A stretch of 64,000 nucleotides of DNA from Pigmentibacter sp. JX0631 (GTDB taxonomy: Bacteria; Bdellovibrionota_B; Oligoflexia; Silvanigrellales; Silvanigrellaceae): positions 248,001 to 312,000 of the forward strand of contig NZ_CP123622.1 of assembly GCF_029873255.1 (NCBI RefSeq), read 5' to 3'. The notes under the pieces were generated by a model. The model was given only the letters and a program-made list of their open reading frames with translations. It did no database searches and was not told where the DNA came from. The position numbers and the translations under genes are program-made. Positions 1-9,168 of this stretch are shown here, piece after piece. Position 1 is the first letter of the stretch; each line of letters starts with the position of its first letter.

Positions 1-1392
1 TTTGGTGAAGATTGGATGAGAAAAACCTGCATACCTAAAATTGCAGAAGGGTTTTGGACAGGAACAATGTGCTTAACAGAACCATCAGCCGGGAGTGCGG
101 TCGGAGATTTACGATCAACCGCAAAAAGAAACAAAGATGGCACTTTTTCAATTAAAGGTGTGAAACAATGGATTTCTGGCGGTGAAAATGATTTCACTGA
201 AAACATTCTTCATTTAGTTTTAGCAAGAATTGAAGGAGCTCCAAGTGGAATTGAAGGGGTTAGCCTATTTTTAGTTCCAAAATTTCGTTTTGATAAAGAT
301 ACAGGTAAAGTAACTGGAAAAAATGATGTTTATTGCATTTCTTTAGAAGAAAAAATGGGAATTCATGGAAATTCCACATGTCTCATGGGATTTGGAGATA
401 AAGAGCAATGCCAAGGTTTTCTCATTGGAAAAGAAAATCAAGGAATTAATTACATGTTTCTCATGATGAATGAAGCAAGAATTGGCGTTGGTTTACAAGG
501 ATTAGGACAAGCATCTGTTGCATTTTTAAATGCAGAAAACTATGCCAAAGAAAGAATCCAAGGAGTTGATATTGCCGTAAAAAAAGGGAATGAAAACCCA
601 CCACGAATTGCAATAGTAAATCATCCTGATGTAAAAAGAATGCTTTTAAGACAAAGAAGTTTAGTTGAAGGTATGCGTGCACTTTGTTACACAGCCGCTC
701 TCATGCATGATGAATCACAACACGCTTTAAATGAAAAAGATAAGAAAATAGCTCATGGTTTTTTAGAATTACTCACTCCTATTATGAAGTCTTGGTGTAC
801 TGATATGGGATTCCAATCGATTATCCAATCTATTCAAACTTATGGTGGTTATGGGTTTACAAAAGATTATCCAGTTGAGCAATTGCTTAGAGATTCTAAA
901 ATAACTTCCATATATGAAGGCACAAATGGTATACAGGCACTAGATCTTGTTGGTAGGAAAATGCGAATGGAAGATGGGGCAATTTTTATGAAATGGCTCC
1001 AGAGACATGTAACTTTTATAGAAACTAACAAAGAAAATTCAGAAATAGCTAAAGAAACACAAATACTTGGAGATTACGTTAATAAAATTGGAAAAGCTGC
1101 TATGCACATGAGTGAATTAGCTAAAAAAGGCAATAAACATGCTGCTGTCTTAAATGCTTATCCTTTTATGATGGCATTTGGTCACACAATAATCAGTGGG
1201 CTTTTATTAGAACAAGCTGTAATTTCTCAAAATTCATTAAAAAACAATAAGCTTTCTGCAAATGATAAAAAATTCTATAGTAACAAAATTAAAACTGCGA
1301 AATTCTTTGCTAATCATGTATTACCAGAAGCTAAAGCTTTTTTAGCAAATGTTTTTTCTGACGATATTTCTTGTTTGGAATTTGATTTCTAA
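1..1392 (+). CDS. Acyl-CoA dehydrogenase, 5'-truncated by the window edge
   Basis: FAD-dependent acyl-CoA dehydrogenase that introduces the alpha,beta double bond in fatty acyl-CoA during beta-oxidation. The reading frame is open from base 1 (F-G-E-D-W before the first Met at 16), so the true start lies upstream. Visible signatures are MCLTEPSAGSAVGDL, which is the FAD/substrate-binding motif, and YEGTNGIQALDLVGRKM near visible residue 300, which carries the usual catalytic Glu. The last ~130 residues form the extra helical C-terminal domain seen in the large FadE5/DmdC-like subgroup (about 590-600 aa). Roughly 130 N-terminal residues are therefore missing here. A strong terminator follows, so the gene ends its transcription unit. 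Exact acyl chain specificity cannot be told. Confidence 0.93.
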   Translation, partial: FGEDWMRKTCIPKIAEGFWTGTMCLTEPSAGSAVGDLRSTAKRNKDGTFSIKGVKQWISGGENDFTENILHLVLARIEGAPSGIEGVSLFLVPKFRFDKDTGKVTGKNDVYCISLEEKMGIHGNSTCLMGFGDKEQCQGFLIGKENQGINYMFLMMNEARIGVGLQGLGQASVAFLNAENYAKERIQGVDIAVKKGNENPPRIAIVNHPDVKRMLLRQRSLVEGMRALCYTAALMHDESQHALNEKDKKIAHGFLELLTPIMKSWCTDMGFQSIIQSIQTYGGYGFTKDYPVEQLLRDSKITSIYEGTNGIQALDLVGRKMRMEDGAIFMKWLQRHVTFIETNKENSEIAKETQILGDYVNKIGKAAMHMSELAKKGNKHAAVLNAYPFMMAFGHTIISGLLLEQAVISQNSLKNNKLSANDKKFYSNKIKTAKFFANHVLPEAKAFLANVFSDDISCLEFDF

Positions 1393-1431
1393 TTTTACTA
1401 TCTTTAATTTTTTAGTTTCCATTAATAAATT

Positions 1432-1464
1432 GGGTTTTATTATTTTAAATAATAAAACCTTTTT
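1432..1464 (+). terminator. Rho-independent terminator after the acyl-CoA dehydrogenase
   Basis: A 12-bp perfect stem (GGTTTTATTATT with AATAATAAAACC) has a 3-nt loop and is followed by five T. It lies 40 bases after the stop codon. The rest of the 1393-1614 gap shows no ORF or RNA gene. Confidence 0.8.
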
Positions 1465-1614
1465 CAATTGCAACAAAAAATTCCTATAAAATTATTTTTC
1501 AATTTACAAATAGGAATTATTTTTCCTACTACTACCTTCAATTCCTAAAGATCAAGACGAAATAAAAATCCAAATATTTAAGTTTCCACTAACGCTAAAT
1601 AGAAGGAGAAAATT

Positions 1615-2622
1615 ATGCGTTTTCCAGGAAAAATTGTTTCTATTTTAAGTATTTTTAACTTATTACCGCTCATTGCACAAGCTCAATCAGGATCAATAAT
1701 CACTGATTATGCAAATATTAATGGATATGTTACTTTAAATGTAGAAAAAAATGATCCTCAAGGAGGATTTAATCCTATCTTCAACTTTGATAATAAAAAA
1801 GAAATAACATTTATGAATGTGGAAATAACACCAAAAATGGAGGAAAAAATAAATTATGCTAATTATTTTATGCTTTTCCGTGGGGGAGAAAAAGATTATA
1901 GACAAGGAATAGTCAGATTTTCACAATCAGCAAATGCTGTTGATTTAAAAATGGCAAATGTACCAGTTTTAGATCAAGGCCGTTATGGAACTTGTGTTAC
2001 ATTTTCTTCAACAGCTGCTTTAGATGCTAGATTTGCAATTGGTGACTACATAGATCAACAATGTGCATTAGCATTAACTAAAACTCTAGGAAATAATTAC
2101 TGGAATGGAGCTTGGACTGCAAATGACATTATCCAACCTTTAAAAAAATATGGTATCACTGCTAAAAATTATTGCTTTGGTTCAAAATATCCAAACCCAA
2201 ATCAAACAATTGATATAAACCAATATACGAAACAAAGTTATAAAGATTTTAGTGATAAAATTCAAACTACAAACACAAAAGCTGACTTAAATGCATTAAG
2301 ACAAGCTTTGGCTGCTGGACATAGAGTTTTAATTGGTTTCCTTTACAATTCAGACTTCGGGACAACTATGATTAACAACGATGGTAGCCAAGCAACTCAA
2401 AACAGAGGTGGGTTATGGGCATGCTATCAACCTCAAGATACAAGAAATCGTTGTGTAAGAACGAATGCTGGCCATGAAGTCATTGTCATTGGATATGATG
2501 ATAATCAACAACTATTAAAAATTAGAAATTCTTGGAGTACTGAAATGGGTGATAGTGGTGACTACTATATGACTTACAATTACTTTAACGCGATGACTAT
2601 GGATCAAACTATTTTGTATTAA
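1615..2622 (+). CDS. Secreted papain-like (C1 family) cysteine peptidase
   Basis: Predicted exported cysteine protease. A signal peptide (about residues 1-23, ending AQA) precedes a prodomain-like stretch of about 90 residues. The peptidase core shows the papain triad: Gln121/Cys127 in DQGRYGTCVTFSS, His287 in NAGHEVIVIGYDD, and Asn305 in IRNSWSTEMGDSGDYY, which is the classical N-S-W motif. The start is fixed by AAGGAG a few bases upstream of ATG 1615. The gene is monocistronic, between two terminator-like hairpins. Papain-like enzymes in host-associated bacteria often act on host proteins; that role is inferred here from export and from the neighbouring elicitor-like protein. Confidence 0.85.
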   Translation: MRFPGKIVSILSIFNLLPLIAQAQSGSIITDYANINGYVTLNVEKNDPQGGFNPIFNFDNKKEITFMNVEITPKMEEKINYANYFMLFRGGEKDYRQGIVRFSQSANAVDLKMANVPVLDQGRYGTCVTFSSTAALDARFAIGDYIDQQCALALTKTLGNNYWNGAWTANDIIQPLKKYGITAKNYCFGSKYPNPNQTIDINQYTKQSYKDFSDKIQTTNTKADLNALRQALAAGHRVLIGFLYNSDFGTTMINNDGSQATQNRGGLWACYQPQDTRNRCVRTNAGHEVIVIGYDDNQQLLKIRNSWSTEMGDSGDYYMTYNYFNAMTMDQTILY

Positions 2623-2635
2623 AACTATTTTATAC

Positions 2636-2671
2636 CACAAGTGTTTCCCAAAAAGCACTTGTGAACTTTTT
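2636..2671 (+). terminator. Probable terminator after the C1 peptidase
   Basis: An 8-bp perfect inverted repeat, CACAAGTG / CACTTGTG, has a 12-nt loop with some internal A-T pairing and is followed by AACTTTTTA. The remainder of the gap to 2825 is AT-rich and shows nothing else. Confidence 0.6.
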
Positions 2672-2825
2672 AATACATGACCTTCCTTTTTCTTCTCATT
2701 AGCTTTAAAAGAAATAAGTTTTAATATTAATTGTCATTATATTAGGCAATAAATTTTTAAAATGCTAGAATTCAATTAACTTTTAGTTATTTTTTAAAGT
2801 TTTTTTTGTTTCAAAAGGATGGATT

Positions 2826-4214
2826 ATGTTTATAAATTATCTTTTTTTCTTGTTCCCATTCTTTCTTTACCTAGGTATAGCACTACAAGGTCTTTCCTTT
2901 TATATTATTTGTATTGTAGCTCCTGCAGTTTATTTCATCAAACACAGACATATAATTCCTGATCATATTATAAAAACTGCAATTTGTTTATTACTAATTC
3001 ATATTATTTTCCCCATTACGAATATAATTAATTACATATTTCCACTTGAACAGTTTCCTAATTATAAACATCAACTTTCTTTAAAATGGCCGAGTGTATT
3101 ACAAAGCAATTTTCCTTCTTATTTATTTATAGGATCAATTTTGTTATTTATTTTTCTATTTTTTAGTAAAAAATATAACAAAAAAATTTCTCAAAATAAG
3201 TCAGAAAAAATTGAAATTTCGCCTTTAAAATATTTTTTATCAGGATTATTTCCAGCCTCTATTTTAATTTGCCTTGCTCTCATATACCAATACAATGTAG
3301 GTCTGGACTTCCATTCCTTTAAAGGAAAATATCTTGAAGCAACAGAAATCCTTGATAATGGAAAGTATAGAGTTAATGGATTTTATGGACATCCTTTAAC
3401 AATTGCAGGTGCGGGATTAGCATACTCAATTTTTTGTTGGAGTTTATTATGGTTATCAATAACTAAAAATCATATTTATAAGTTTGATAATCTCTTCATT
3501 TTTAAAAATAAAAATATTCACAAGCTTGCTTTAGTTATCATCTCACTTTGCAATTTTATAATTGTTATCTTAAGTTCTGGAAGAACAGCCGGAATTGTTT
3601 GTGTATTTTTACTTATTTCAATACCACTTCTGTTAGGTATAAGAAGAAAACCATTCTTAACAATTCTTACAATTTTAACTCTAGGGGTTACAAGTCTATT
3701 TTTTTTAAAAAAGTCTGGTTTAATGGAAAGAATATTATTTACAACAAATTCTATCTCAGAAACACAAACTCTTGATAATGGTAATTACAGGCAATATTTT
3801 TGGAAAGTTTATTGGCAAATGTTTTTAGATAAACCCATCGTTGGTCATGGTAATTATTGGTTGAAAGACGGTGTTAGAGAAAACTACTACAATAAAATGG
3901 GCTATGAAAATTTACCTGAAAAATATAACGCTCATAACAACTATTTAGAAATTTTAGCAAGTGGTGGGCTATTAGCCTTATTTTGGATTACAACAATTCT
4001 TGTATTTTTATATAAAACTATAAAAAACAAAATAAATAAACATTTCAAAGAAATGAATTTTTTAATTTTTTGTTATTTAAGTATGTTTATAGCAAATTTA
4101 ATTCATGCCCTAACACAAAATGTATTTTTTGATTCTTCAGTAGTTTATATTTATACTTCAATAATTTATGTAATAATTTGGCATATATCTTTCAAAGAAA
4201 AAAATACCATATAA
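2826..4214 (+). CDS. O-antigen ligase / Wzy-like polytopic membrane protein
   Basis: A 462-aa protein dominated by hydrophobic segments, about 10-12 membrane helices. Around residues 355-385 it carries the Wzy_C/WaaL-type signature YNAHNNYLEILASGGLLALFW, where the His in the large periplasmic loop is typical of O-antigen ligases and polymerases. SSGRTAG near residue 250 is another recurrent element of the family. The likely role is ligation or polymerisation of undecaprenol-linked glycan in the inner membrane, for LPS or another surface glycan. No glycosyltransferase or wzx gene is adjacent, so this is an orphan copy. The start at 2826 has AAGGAT about 6 bases upstream. A protein-O-oligosaccharyltransferase cannot be excluded, because the same fold is used. 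Confidence 0.8.
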   Translation: MFINYLFFLFPFFLYLGIALQGLSFYIICIVAPAVYFIKHRHIIPDHIIKTAICLLLIHIIFPITNIINYIFPLEQFPNYKHQLSLKWPSVLQSNFPSYLFIGSILLFIFLFFSKKYNKKISQNKSEKIEISPLKYFLSGLFPASILICLALIYQYNVGLDFHSFKGKYLEATEILDNGKYRVNGFYGHPLTIAGAGLAYSIFCWSLLWLSITKNHIYKFDNLFIFKNKNIHKLALVIISLCNFIIVILSSGRTAGIVCVFLLISIPLLLGIRRKPFLTILTILTLGVTSLFFLKKSGLMERILFTTNSISETQTLDNGNYRQYFWKVYWQMFLDKPIVGHGNYWLKDGVRENYYNKMGYENLPEKYNAHNNYLEILASGGLLALFWITTILVFLYKTIKNKINKHFKEMNFLIFCYLSMFIANLIHALTQNVFFDSSVVYIYTSIIYVIIWHISFKEKNTI

Positions 4215-4362
4215 TCACACCATTTTTATTTTTAATAATTTAAATAATTTATATTGACATAATTAAATTAACAGATTAGTTTCGCACTCGAAGTGTCGGC
4301 ATTTCAAATTTATTTATATTCACATAATTACTATATAATATCTATTAGTAGGGGATTTGCTT

Positions 4363-5982
4363 ATGGATTATAGCAAAAATTTTCGAAAATTTCCTATTGC
4401 CATTGCTTTATGTCTTTCTTCTGTTGCCTTCGCCAACCCACAATCAATTCAAACAGATGTAACTGCTTTTTTAAATGAATTTAATAAAAATCCTAAAAAA
4501 ATTATGGATACAATACCACAAAAGAAAAGTTCTTCTAATGAAGTAATTCCTGAAAGTCAATTTTCAAGTAATGATCAAAAAACAAAAGAGTACTTATCTA
4601 AAAAAGACAAAATTCGTGAAAAACTCATGAAAAATGCTTATAAAAATACACGGAGATTCACACCATTTGCTGAATATTTAGGAAATGATAATCCAAAATA
4701 CTTAGTTGAGAATCCTAGTTCCTTTATTGATAATATTAAAACAATAGATAGCAAGAATGTTTCAACATTCCGCTTATCTTTCCAACCTTGGTCAGGAAGC
4801 TACTGGCCTCTTTCGCAAGGTTCAGTAACAAGTAGATACGCAGAACGTTTAGGAGCCGTTTCTGATATCAGAGCGTACGAAGACTACATCTTAAATCAAA
4901 AACCAGCTAGCAGCTTGGTTCAAGAAGGAAGAATAAATAATTTATCTCCCGCTGAAAAATATGACCTGCTCGTTAATGATCAAAATTATTCTTTAACTCG
5001 CGCAATTCTTGGAGAAGTAACAAGTTATGGATCATTTGAAGGTTGGGAAGGAATTTGTCATGGCTGGGCACCTGCTGCTTACATGTATAATAGACCAGCA
5101 AGAAGTGTTAAGTTAACAAATACAAGCGGAGTCGAAATAACTTTCTACCCATCCGATATAAAAGCCTTGTCTTCATTACTCTGGGCAAATTTAAGTTATC
5201 CGACAAAATTTATCGGTGGTCGTTGCAATCAAAAAGATCCACAAACTGATGCAAATGGACGCATTCTTAGTCAAGAATGTTTTGATACCAACCCTGGAAC
5301 ATTCCACCTTACTTTAATTAACCAAATGGGACTAAATAATAGAAGTTTTGTATTTGATGCGACTTATGATTTCCAAGTATGGAATCAGCCAATATTAGGC
5401 TACTCGTATGTTTATTTTAACCCACAAACAGGCAGAGTTGCCTATAATGCAAAAGATGCAGCTATTCCAATTCAGCAATTTACCAATGACAAATTTAGAA
5501 AATATCGCTCTAACAGAGCTGCAAAAGTTGTCGGAGTTAAAACAAGAATAGAGTATATTGCAGAAACAGGTCCTAGTACGGCACAAAAAGACAATGAATC
5601 AAGAGATAATGTTATTTCCGTTGAATATTATTACGACCTTGAGTTGGATTCTAGTGATAGAATTATTGGCGGGGAATGGTACCAAAATGCGCATCCCGAT
5701 TTCATTTGGACACCAACAGCAACAGCCGATGTATCGACTGGATTAGTACCCGGAAATACAACTGAGTCTTACAACTATAACATTTATAAATGGCAAGAAA
5801 ACCCAACCCGTCCATTCAATGAATGGGGAGCATATTCTCCATACGCAGCACAAAGAAAAGTTCCATTAGAAAACATTATTCGCAGCTTGGTAGCATGGTC
5901 TGCTGACGATAGGGGCGGTGAAGCTCCTGAAAATTGCAGACAGCCTTGTATTCCAAATACTTATAAATGGCACAGATATTGA
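4363..5982 (+). CDS. Secreted transglutaminase-elicitor-like (GP42/M81-like) protein
   Basis: Exported 539-aa protein with an N-terminal signal peptide ending near AFA-NPQS. Residues ~225-350 resemble the calcium-dependent transglutaminase elicitor family first known from Phytophthora GP42: a catalytic-type Cys (C232) in GWEGICHGWAPAAYMY, a His (H315) in NPGTFHLTLINQ, and an Asp (D333) in FVFDATYDFQVWNQ, which can form a Cys-His-Asp triad. Residues 30-120 are charged and low-complexity, as in a propeptide. ATG 4363 is chosen over TTG 4357 because AGGGG lies 8 bases before it. Transglutaminases crosslink Gln and Lys side chains; here the activity is inferred from motifs only. It sits near a secreted C1 protease, suggesting an extracellular or host-directed gene group. 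Confidence 0.75.
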   Translation: MDYSKNFRKFPIAIALCLSSVAFANPQSIQTDVTAFLNEFNKNPKKIMDTIPQKKSSSNEVIPESQFSSNDQKTKEYLSKKDKIREKLMKNAYKNTRRFTPFAEYLGNDNPKYLVENPSSFIDNIKTIDSKNVSTFRLSFQPWSGSYWPLSQGSVTSRYAERLGAVSDIRAYEDYILNQKPASSLVQEGRINNLSPAEKYDLLVNDQNYSLTRAILGEVTSYGSFEGWEGICHGWAPAAYMYNRPARSVKLTNTSGVEITFYPSDIKALSSLLWANLSYPTKFIGGRCNQKDPQTDANGRILSQECFDTNPGTFHLTLINQMGLNNRSFVFDATYDFQVWNQPILGYSYVYFNPQTGRVAYNAKDAAIPIQQFTNDKFRKYRSNRAAKVVGVKTRIEYIAETGPSTAQKDNESRDNVISVEYYYDLELDSSDRIIGGEWYQNAHPDFIWTPTATADVSTGLVPGNTTESYNYNIYKWQENPTRPFNEWGAYSPYAAQRKVPLENIIRSLVAWSADDRGGEAPENCRQPCIPNTYKWHRY

Positions 5983-6098
5983 TTCTGAATTTTCAAGAAG
6001 GGGGATAAGGAGTTTCTAAGTTTATCCGAAACAAAGTTCTATTCTTGTTCCTTTAGAAAAAAAAAAATGCGCCCTTGAATAAAAGCTTTTGCTATAAA

Positions 6099-6126
6099 AT
6101 GATTGCTATTTTTTAGTAGCAATCAT
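6099..6126 (-). terminator. Terminator hairpin overlapping the end of the O-methyltransferase gene
   Basis: On the minus strand ATGATTGCTA pairs perfectly with TAGCAATCAT across an 8-nt loop and is followed by TTTTAT. The stop codon of the methyltransferase lies in the hairpin. It faces the convergent transglutaminase-like gene and may serve both. Confidence 0.55.
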
Positions 6127-6780
6127 TAAACCTTCTCCGGTAGGCAAAAAAGTAGTTACTAAACGTTCATCTTTAACACATTTTTCATTGAATAATCGCA
6201 TTGCAGAAACAAGATTTTTCAATTCCCCTTGCTCAGGAATGTTATCTTCACCAATATAACCAAATACAAAAACATTATCAGCTATTAAAAGACCTCCACT
6301 CCTTAAATTTTCAATAGCCCAATCAAAATAATTAGGATAATTTAGTTTGTCTGCATCAATGAAAACAATATCAAAGGGGCCTTTATGGCTTAATTGGGGT
6401 AGTGTTAAAACTGCGTTTCCTTCAATAATTTCAATTTTGTCTAACAAGTTCAATGTCTGAAATACTTCTGTGGCTACCTGGATATGATGCTGACTCTGCT
6501 CACAGGTATACAATTTTCCCCCCGGAACAAGAGCATTAGCTAAAAACAAAGAAGAATATCCGCAAAGAGTACCTATTTCGACAATTTTGGTGGGCTGTAT
6601 AGTTCTTGCGATGACTTCAAGAGTCCGACCATCTGTTGGTAGAACTTGTAACGGAGGAGTCCCGCGTTTCTTGGCAACCTGAAGAGCCAATTGTTGGGAA
6701 GGATGCGAATCTACGCTTAGTAGATCTTCAACATATTTAGAAACAGATGGCAGTAAATTTGAATATGATTTGGGTCGCAT
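6106..6780 (-). CDS. Class I SAM-dependent O-methyltransferase (CCoAOMT-like)
   Basis: A 224-aa enzyme of the small-molecule O-methyltransferase family (Methyltransf_3, catechol/caffeoyl-CoA type). Motif I is VEIGTLCGYSSLFLANAL (SAM binding). An acidic Glu follows in the next strand (YTCEQS). DIVFIDADKLNYPNYFDWA holds the metal-binding Asp residues, and GGLLIADNVF is the post-motif strand with Asp-Asn. The length is normal for the family. It begins 70 bases downstream of tRNA-Phe on the same strand and could be co-transcribed with it. The substrate is unknown, probably a catechol-like metabolite. Confidence 0.88.
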   Translation of the reverse strand: MRPKSYSNLLPSVSKYVEDLLSVDSHPSQQLALQVAKKRGTPPLQVLPTDGRTLEVIARTIQPTKIVEIGTLCGYSSLFLANALVPGGKLYTCEQSQHHIQVATEVFQTLNLLDKIEIIEGNAVLTLPQLSHKGPFDIVFIDADKLNYPNYFDWAIENLRSGGLLIADNVFVFGYIGEDNIPEQGELKNLVSAMRLFNEKCVKDERLVTTFLPTGEGLMIATKK

Positions 6781-6849
6781 AAAACTAACCTATTTTTATT
6801 TCAAAGGATGATATACTTAAAAGGAAGTAAAGGAAAGACAGGAGAAGGA

Positions 6850-6925
6850 TGGTGGCACCTCCCAGAATCGAACTGGGGACACGTGGATTTTCAGTCCACT
6901 GCTCTACCGACTGAGCTAAAGTGCC
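6850..6925 (-). tRNA. tRNA-Phe (GAA)
   Basis: On the minus strand a 76-nt cloverleaf is visible. Acceptor arms GGCACTT and AGGTGCC pair over 7 bp. The D arm is GCTC...GAGC, and the anticodon stem GTGGA/TCCAC encloses loop CTGAAAA with anticodon GAA (plus-strand positions 6890-6892). The T arm is CCCAG-TTCGATT-CTGGG. Discriminator A and CCA are encoded in the gene (CCA at 6850-6852). Confidence 0.97.
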
Positions 6926-6946
6926 GAACCGTTGGTAGGACTGTGA

Positions 6947-6973
6947 CTAATACACGAAGGTCAGATCAGTCAA
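6947..6973 (-). promoter_or_regulatory. Candidate promoter of tRNA-Phe
   Basis: On the minus strand TTGACT (6968-6973) and TATTAG (6947-6952) are separated by 15 bases and lie about 20 bases ahead of the tRNA 5' end. The -35 element overlaps the last codons of the upstream TadE-like gene. The spacing is short of the 17-base optimum, so this is only a candidate. Confidence 0.35.
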
Positions 6974-7991
6974 GCATTGATCTCAAGTTTTTTTCATTTT
7001 TTTTATCTGCCTCTAAATTACTCACAAATTCGCCTCTTAATTGTGCTTCTAGCAAAGAAAAACGTGCTAATTCAGATGAAACGAAGAAATTTGTGGCAAT
7101 TCTCACCTCTCTTGACTTAGCGTTCAGCAATGGACAAACCCATGCGGGAACACCAAGTTCAATTGCATTTTTTATCTGGACAATCTTGCTGGCAACACAA
7201 GCCGCAATGGCGGGCCCTGAACCGGTACAACGCGATGTCGCTTCTGCAAAACAAAGGCTGATTTGGAAATTTGTAGAATCAACAACTGTACGATTTAAAA
7301 TATTCTGGATTGTCTGAAGCGAACAACGGGGAGAAAATGGCTGCATAAGACACTTCTGGACAAATTCTCCTTGCAAAGGAAAAAAAAATGAAGCCTGTTG
7401 TTGAGAATACTGCTGAGATTCCAAAGTCTTACTAAATCCAGTGACAGATTTAAGAACTTTGAAATTTCTATTTTCAAGGTCTAATTCAGAAGAAGGATAA
7501 AAAATATTTTGTTCTTCGTAAATTTTATGGCTAGGACGAAATTCAAACTTAAAAGGTAAATTTTTTTCTCTCTCATAATTAGAATCATACGCCCAAGTTT
7601 CTAATAAAATAATTCCTTTTAAACTGTTAAATATGCTATATTGAGGAGTATTTTTATTTTTCAAACCTGCTTCATTTTTATTTAAGTAAACTTTATCAAA
7701 AAAAAGTCCGTCAATTTGATCAACAGAGTTTTTAAAAAATTTACTGGGCATAAAAGAATACAAAGTTTGTTGTGAAACAATTTTTTCAGATTTTATTTCA
7801 CTCCATTTTTCTTCATCATTTAAGTAAGCAAAAGATAACAGTTGTCCACTTAAAACATTTTCATCCGTCATTATTCTTAATTTTCCTTGAAAGAGGATAA
7901 TAATACCTGACAAAAGTAAAAAGAAAATAGGAATTATAAAGATAGACTCTACCAAAGCTTGCCCATTCATATCTGAATAACTAATTTTCAT
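6966..7991 (-). CDS. TadE-like pseudopilin of the Tad locus
   Basis: A 341-aa protein with a TadE/TadG-type N-terminus: a short polar leader, then SDMNGQALVESIFIIPIFFLLLSG, with Gly-Gln-Ala-Leu-Val-Glu resembling the type IV prepilin-like G...E motif followed by a hydrophobic helix. The rest is soluble and presumably extracytoplasmic, with four Cys in the last third. ATG 7991 overlaps the upstream stop by 11 bases and has AAGGAT about 10 bases upstream; the longer frame would need TTG at 8012. It is the last gene of the minus-strand Tad arm, 40 bases before tRNA-Phe. A minor pilin or assembly role in the Flp pilus is inferred from position and architecture. Confidence 0.65.
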   Translation of the reverse strand: MKISYSDMNGQALVESIFIIPIFFLLLSGIIILFQGKLRIMTDENVLSGQLLSFAYLNDEEKWSEIKSEKIVSQQTLYSFMPSKFFKNSVDQIDGLFFDKVYLNKNEAGLKNKNTPQYSIFNSLKGIILLETWAYDSNYEREKNLPFKFEFRPSHKIYEEQNIFYPSSELDLENRNFKVLKSVTGFSKTLESQQYSQQQASFFFPLQGEFVQKCLMQPFSPRCSLQTIQNILNRTVVDSTNFQISLCFAEATSRCTGSGPAIAACVASKIVQIKNAIELGVPAWVCPLLNAKSREVRIATNFFVSSELARFSLLEAQLRGEFVSNLEADKKNEKNLRSMLD

Positions 7992-9168
7992 TTTCAAGTT
8001 TATCCTTTTCAAAAGAAATAATAGCAGTCCAATTTGGCATAAAGAACGAAAACAAAAAATCGTTTTCAGAAATAGAACAATGTAAATTATTGCTGCTGAA
8101 AAAATTATTTTTATTTTTTATAAGTTCTGAATGATCTTTTTTACAAAAATGATTTCTATGTATAATATTTGCAGAAATATGCTTAGAATGTTTTGCCAAT
8201 AATTTTTTGTCTAAACTTTTTATTAGAGTTCTCTGAACTAGATTAAAAAAAGTTACATAGCTATTCTTAAAATAGACATCAGTAGGAGCTTCTGAAGCTA
8301 AGGAAGTTAAAAAACTTTCTTTTTTTGCAAAAGGGACATATAGTAAGCTATAATGCAAAGAATTTGAAATAGAAGAATTTTTCTCCAAAAAAAGAAATTT
8401 ATCTTGCATATCAGCTTTTAAAAAAGGCAAATTTGCAAGAAAAGAAAAAAACTTATTTCGCTTATGAAAAACTTCGCATTCATTCTTAGAAAATTGAAAA
8501 GTATAGAAATTTTCTAAAATCGGGAAGAAAAAATTTCCTGGATATTTGAAAATATTTTTATTTGACTCTAGAGCCAAGCAAAATGTAGAATTATTTTCTG
8601 AAAATTTAAAATTACTAGCTACTTTTTTGGGTAGTTTATTAAAAAGAGTTATATTTCGAAAAGACAAACTTTTAGCAATATATAGATTTCTAGCAACAGA
8701 AGCGCTAAATGTTTCAAAATTTAGTTTAATACTTTTTTCACTATAATTTGCTAAATAGTTTTCAAGAGATGCTGAATTATTGATTTTACTAAATGTTTCC
8801 CAATAAGGTTGAGAATATGCATTATACATACTCAACTCACTTGCCTGTAAAAAATATTTCTCAGCAAATTTTATTGCATGAACAATTAAGTAATTATTGA
8901 TACTTATTTCATTTAATATATTTGCTATAACTGCTCTTTCTTTTAAAACACTATTTCGTGCGATATTTACATTCGAATAATTTCTAATGTAACTTTCAGA
9001 AATAAAGAGAAAAAACAAAGAAAATGATAAAGAAAAAATTATTAGAAACAAACCAGAAAATAAAACCTGTCCTGCTTGACATGTTTTATTTTTATTGTTC
9101 CAAATTTTTCCCGATATTTTGCATAAAAAAATTTCTTTTTTCTGTTTCATTAATTGTTTCCATACCAT
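7981..9168 (-). CDS. TadG-like single-pass protein of the Tad locus
   Basis: A 395-aa protein with a polar N-terminus (~30 residues), one hydrophobic segment after CQAGQVLFSGLFLIIF (residues ~33-60), then a long, probably extracytoplasmic, domain rich in Asn, Lys, Phe and Ser. The GQV...F/L start of the membrane segment resembles the Tad/TadG N-terminal region (putative Flp-pilus assembly Tad domain). No catalytic motif is visible. The start is uncertain: ATG 9168 overlaps the preceding gene by 77 bases, and ATG 9150 is an alternative with GGAA nearby. Codon use is extremely AT-rich, as in the whole arm. Confidence 0.55.
   Translation of the reverse strand: MVWKQLMKQKKEIFLCKISGKIWNNKNKTCQAGQVLFSGLFLIIFSLSFSLFFLFISESYIRNYSNVNIARNSVLKERAVIANILNEISINNYLIVHAIKFAEKYFLQASELSMYNAYSQPYWETFSKINNSASLENYLANYSEKSIKLNFETFSASVARNLYIAKSLSFRNITLFNKLPKKVASNFKFSENNSTFCLALESNKNIFKYPGNFFFPILENFYTFQFSKNECEVFHKRNKFFSFLANLPFLKADMQDKFLFLEKNSSISNSLHYSLLYVPFAKKESFLTSLASEAPTDVYFKNSYVTFFNLVQRTLIKSLDKKLLAKHSKHISANIIHRNHFCKKDHSELIKNKNNFFSSNNLHCSISENDFLFSFFMPNWTAIISFEKDKLENEN

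Noticed and set aside
6808-7317. Long plus-strand frame across the tRNA-Phe region
   Set aside because: It reads through the antisense of the tRNA and then the antisense of the TadE-like gene. It has no ribosome site and no family pattern.
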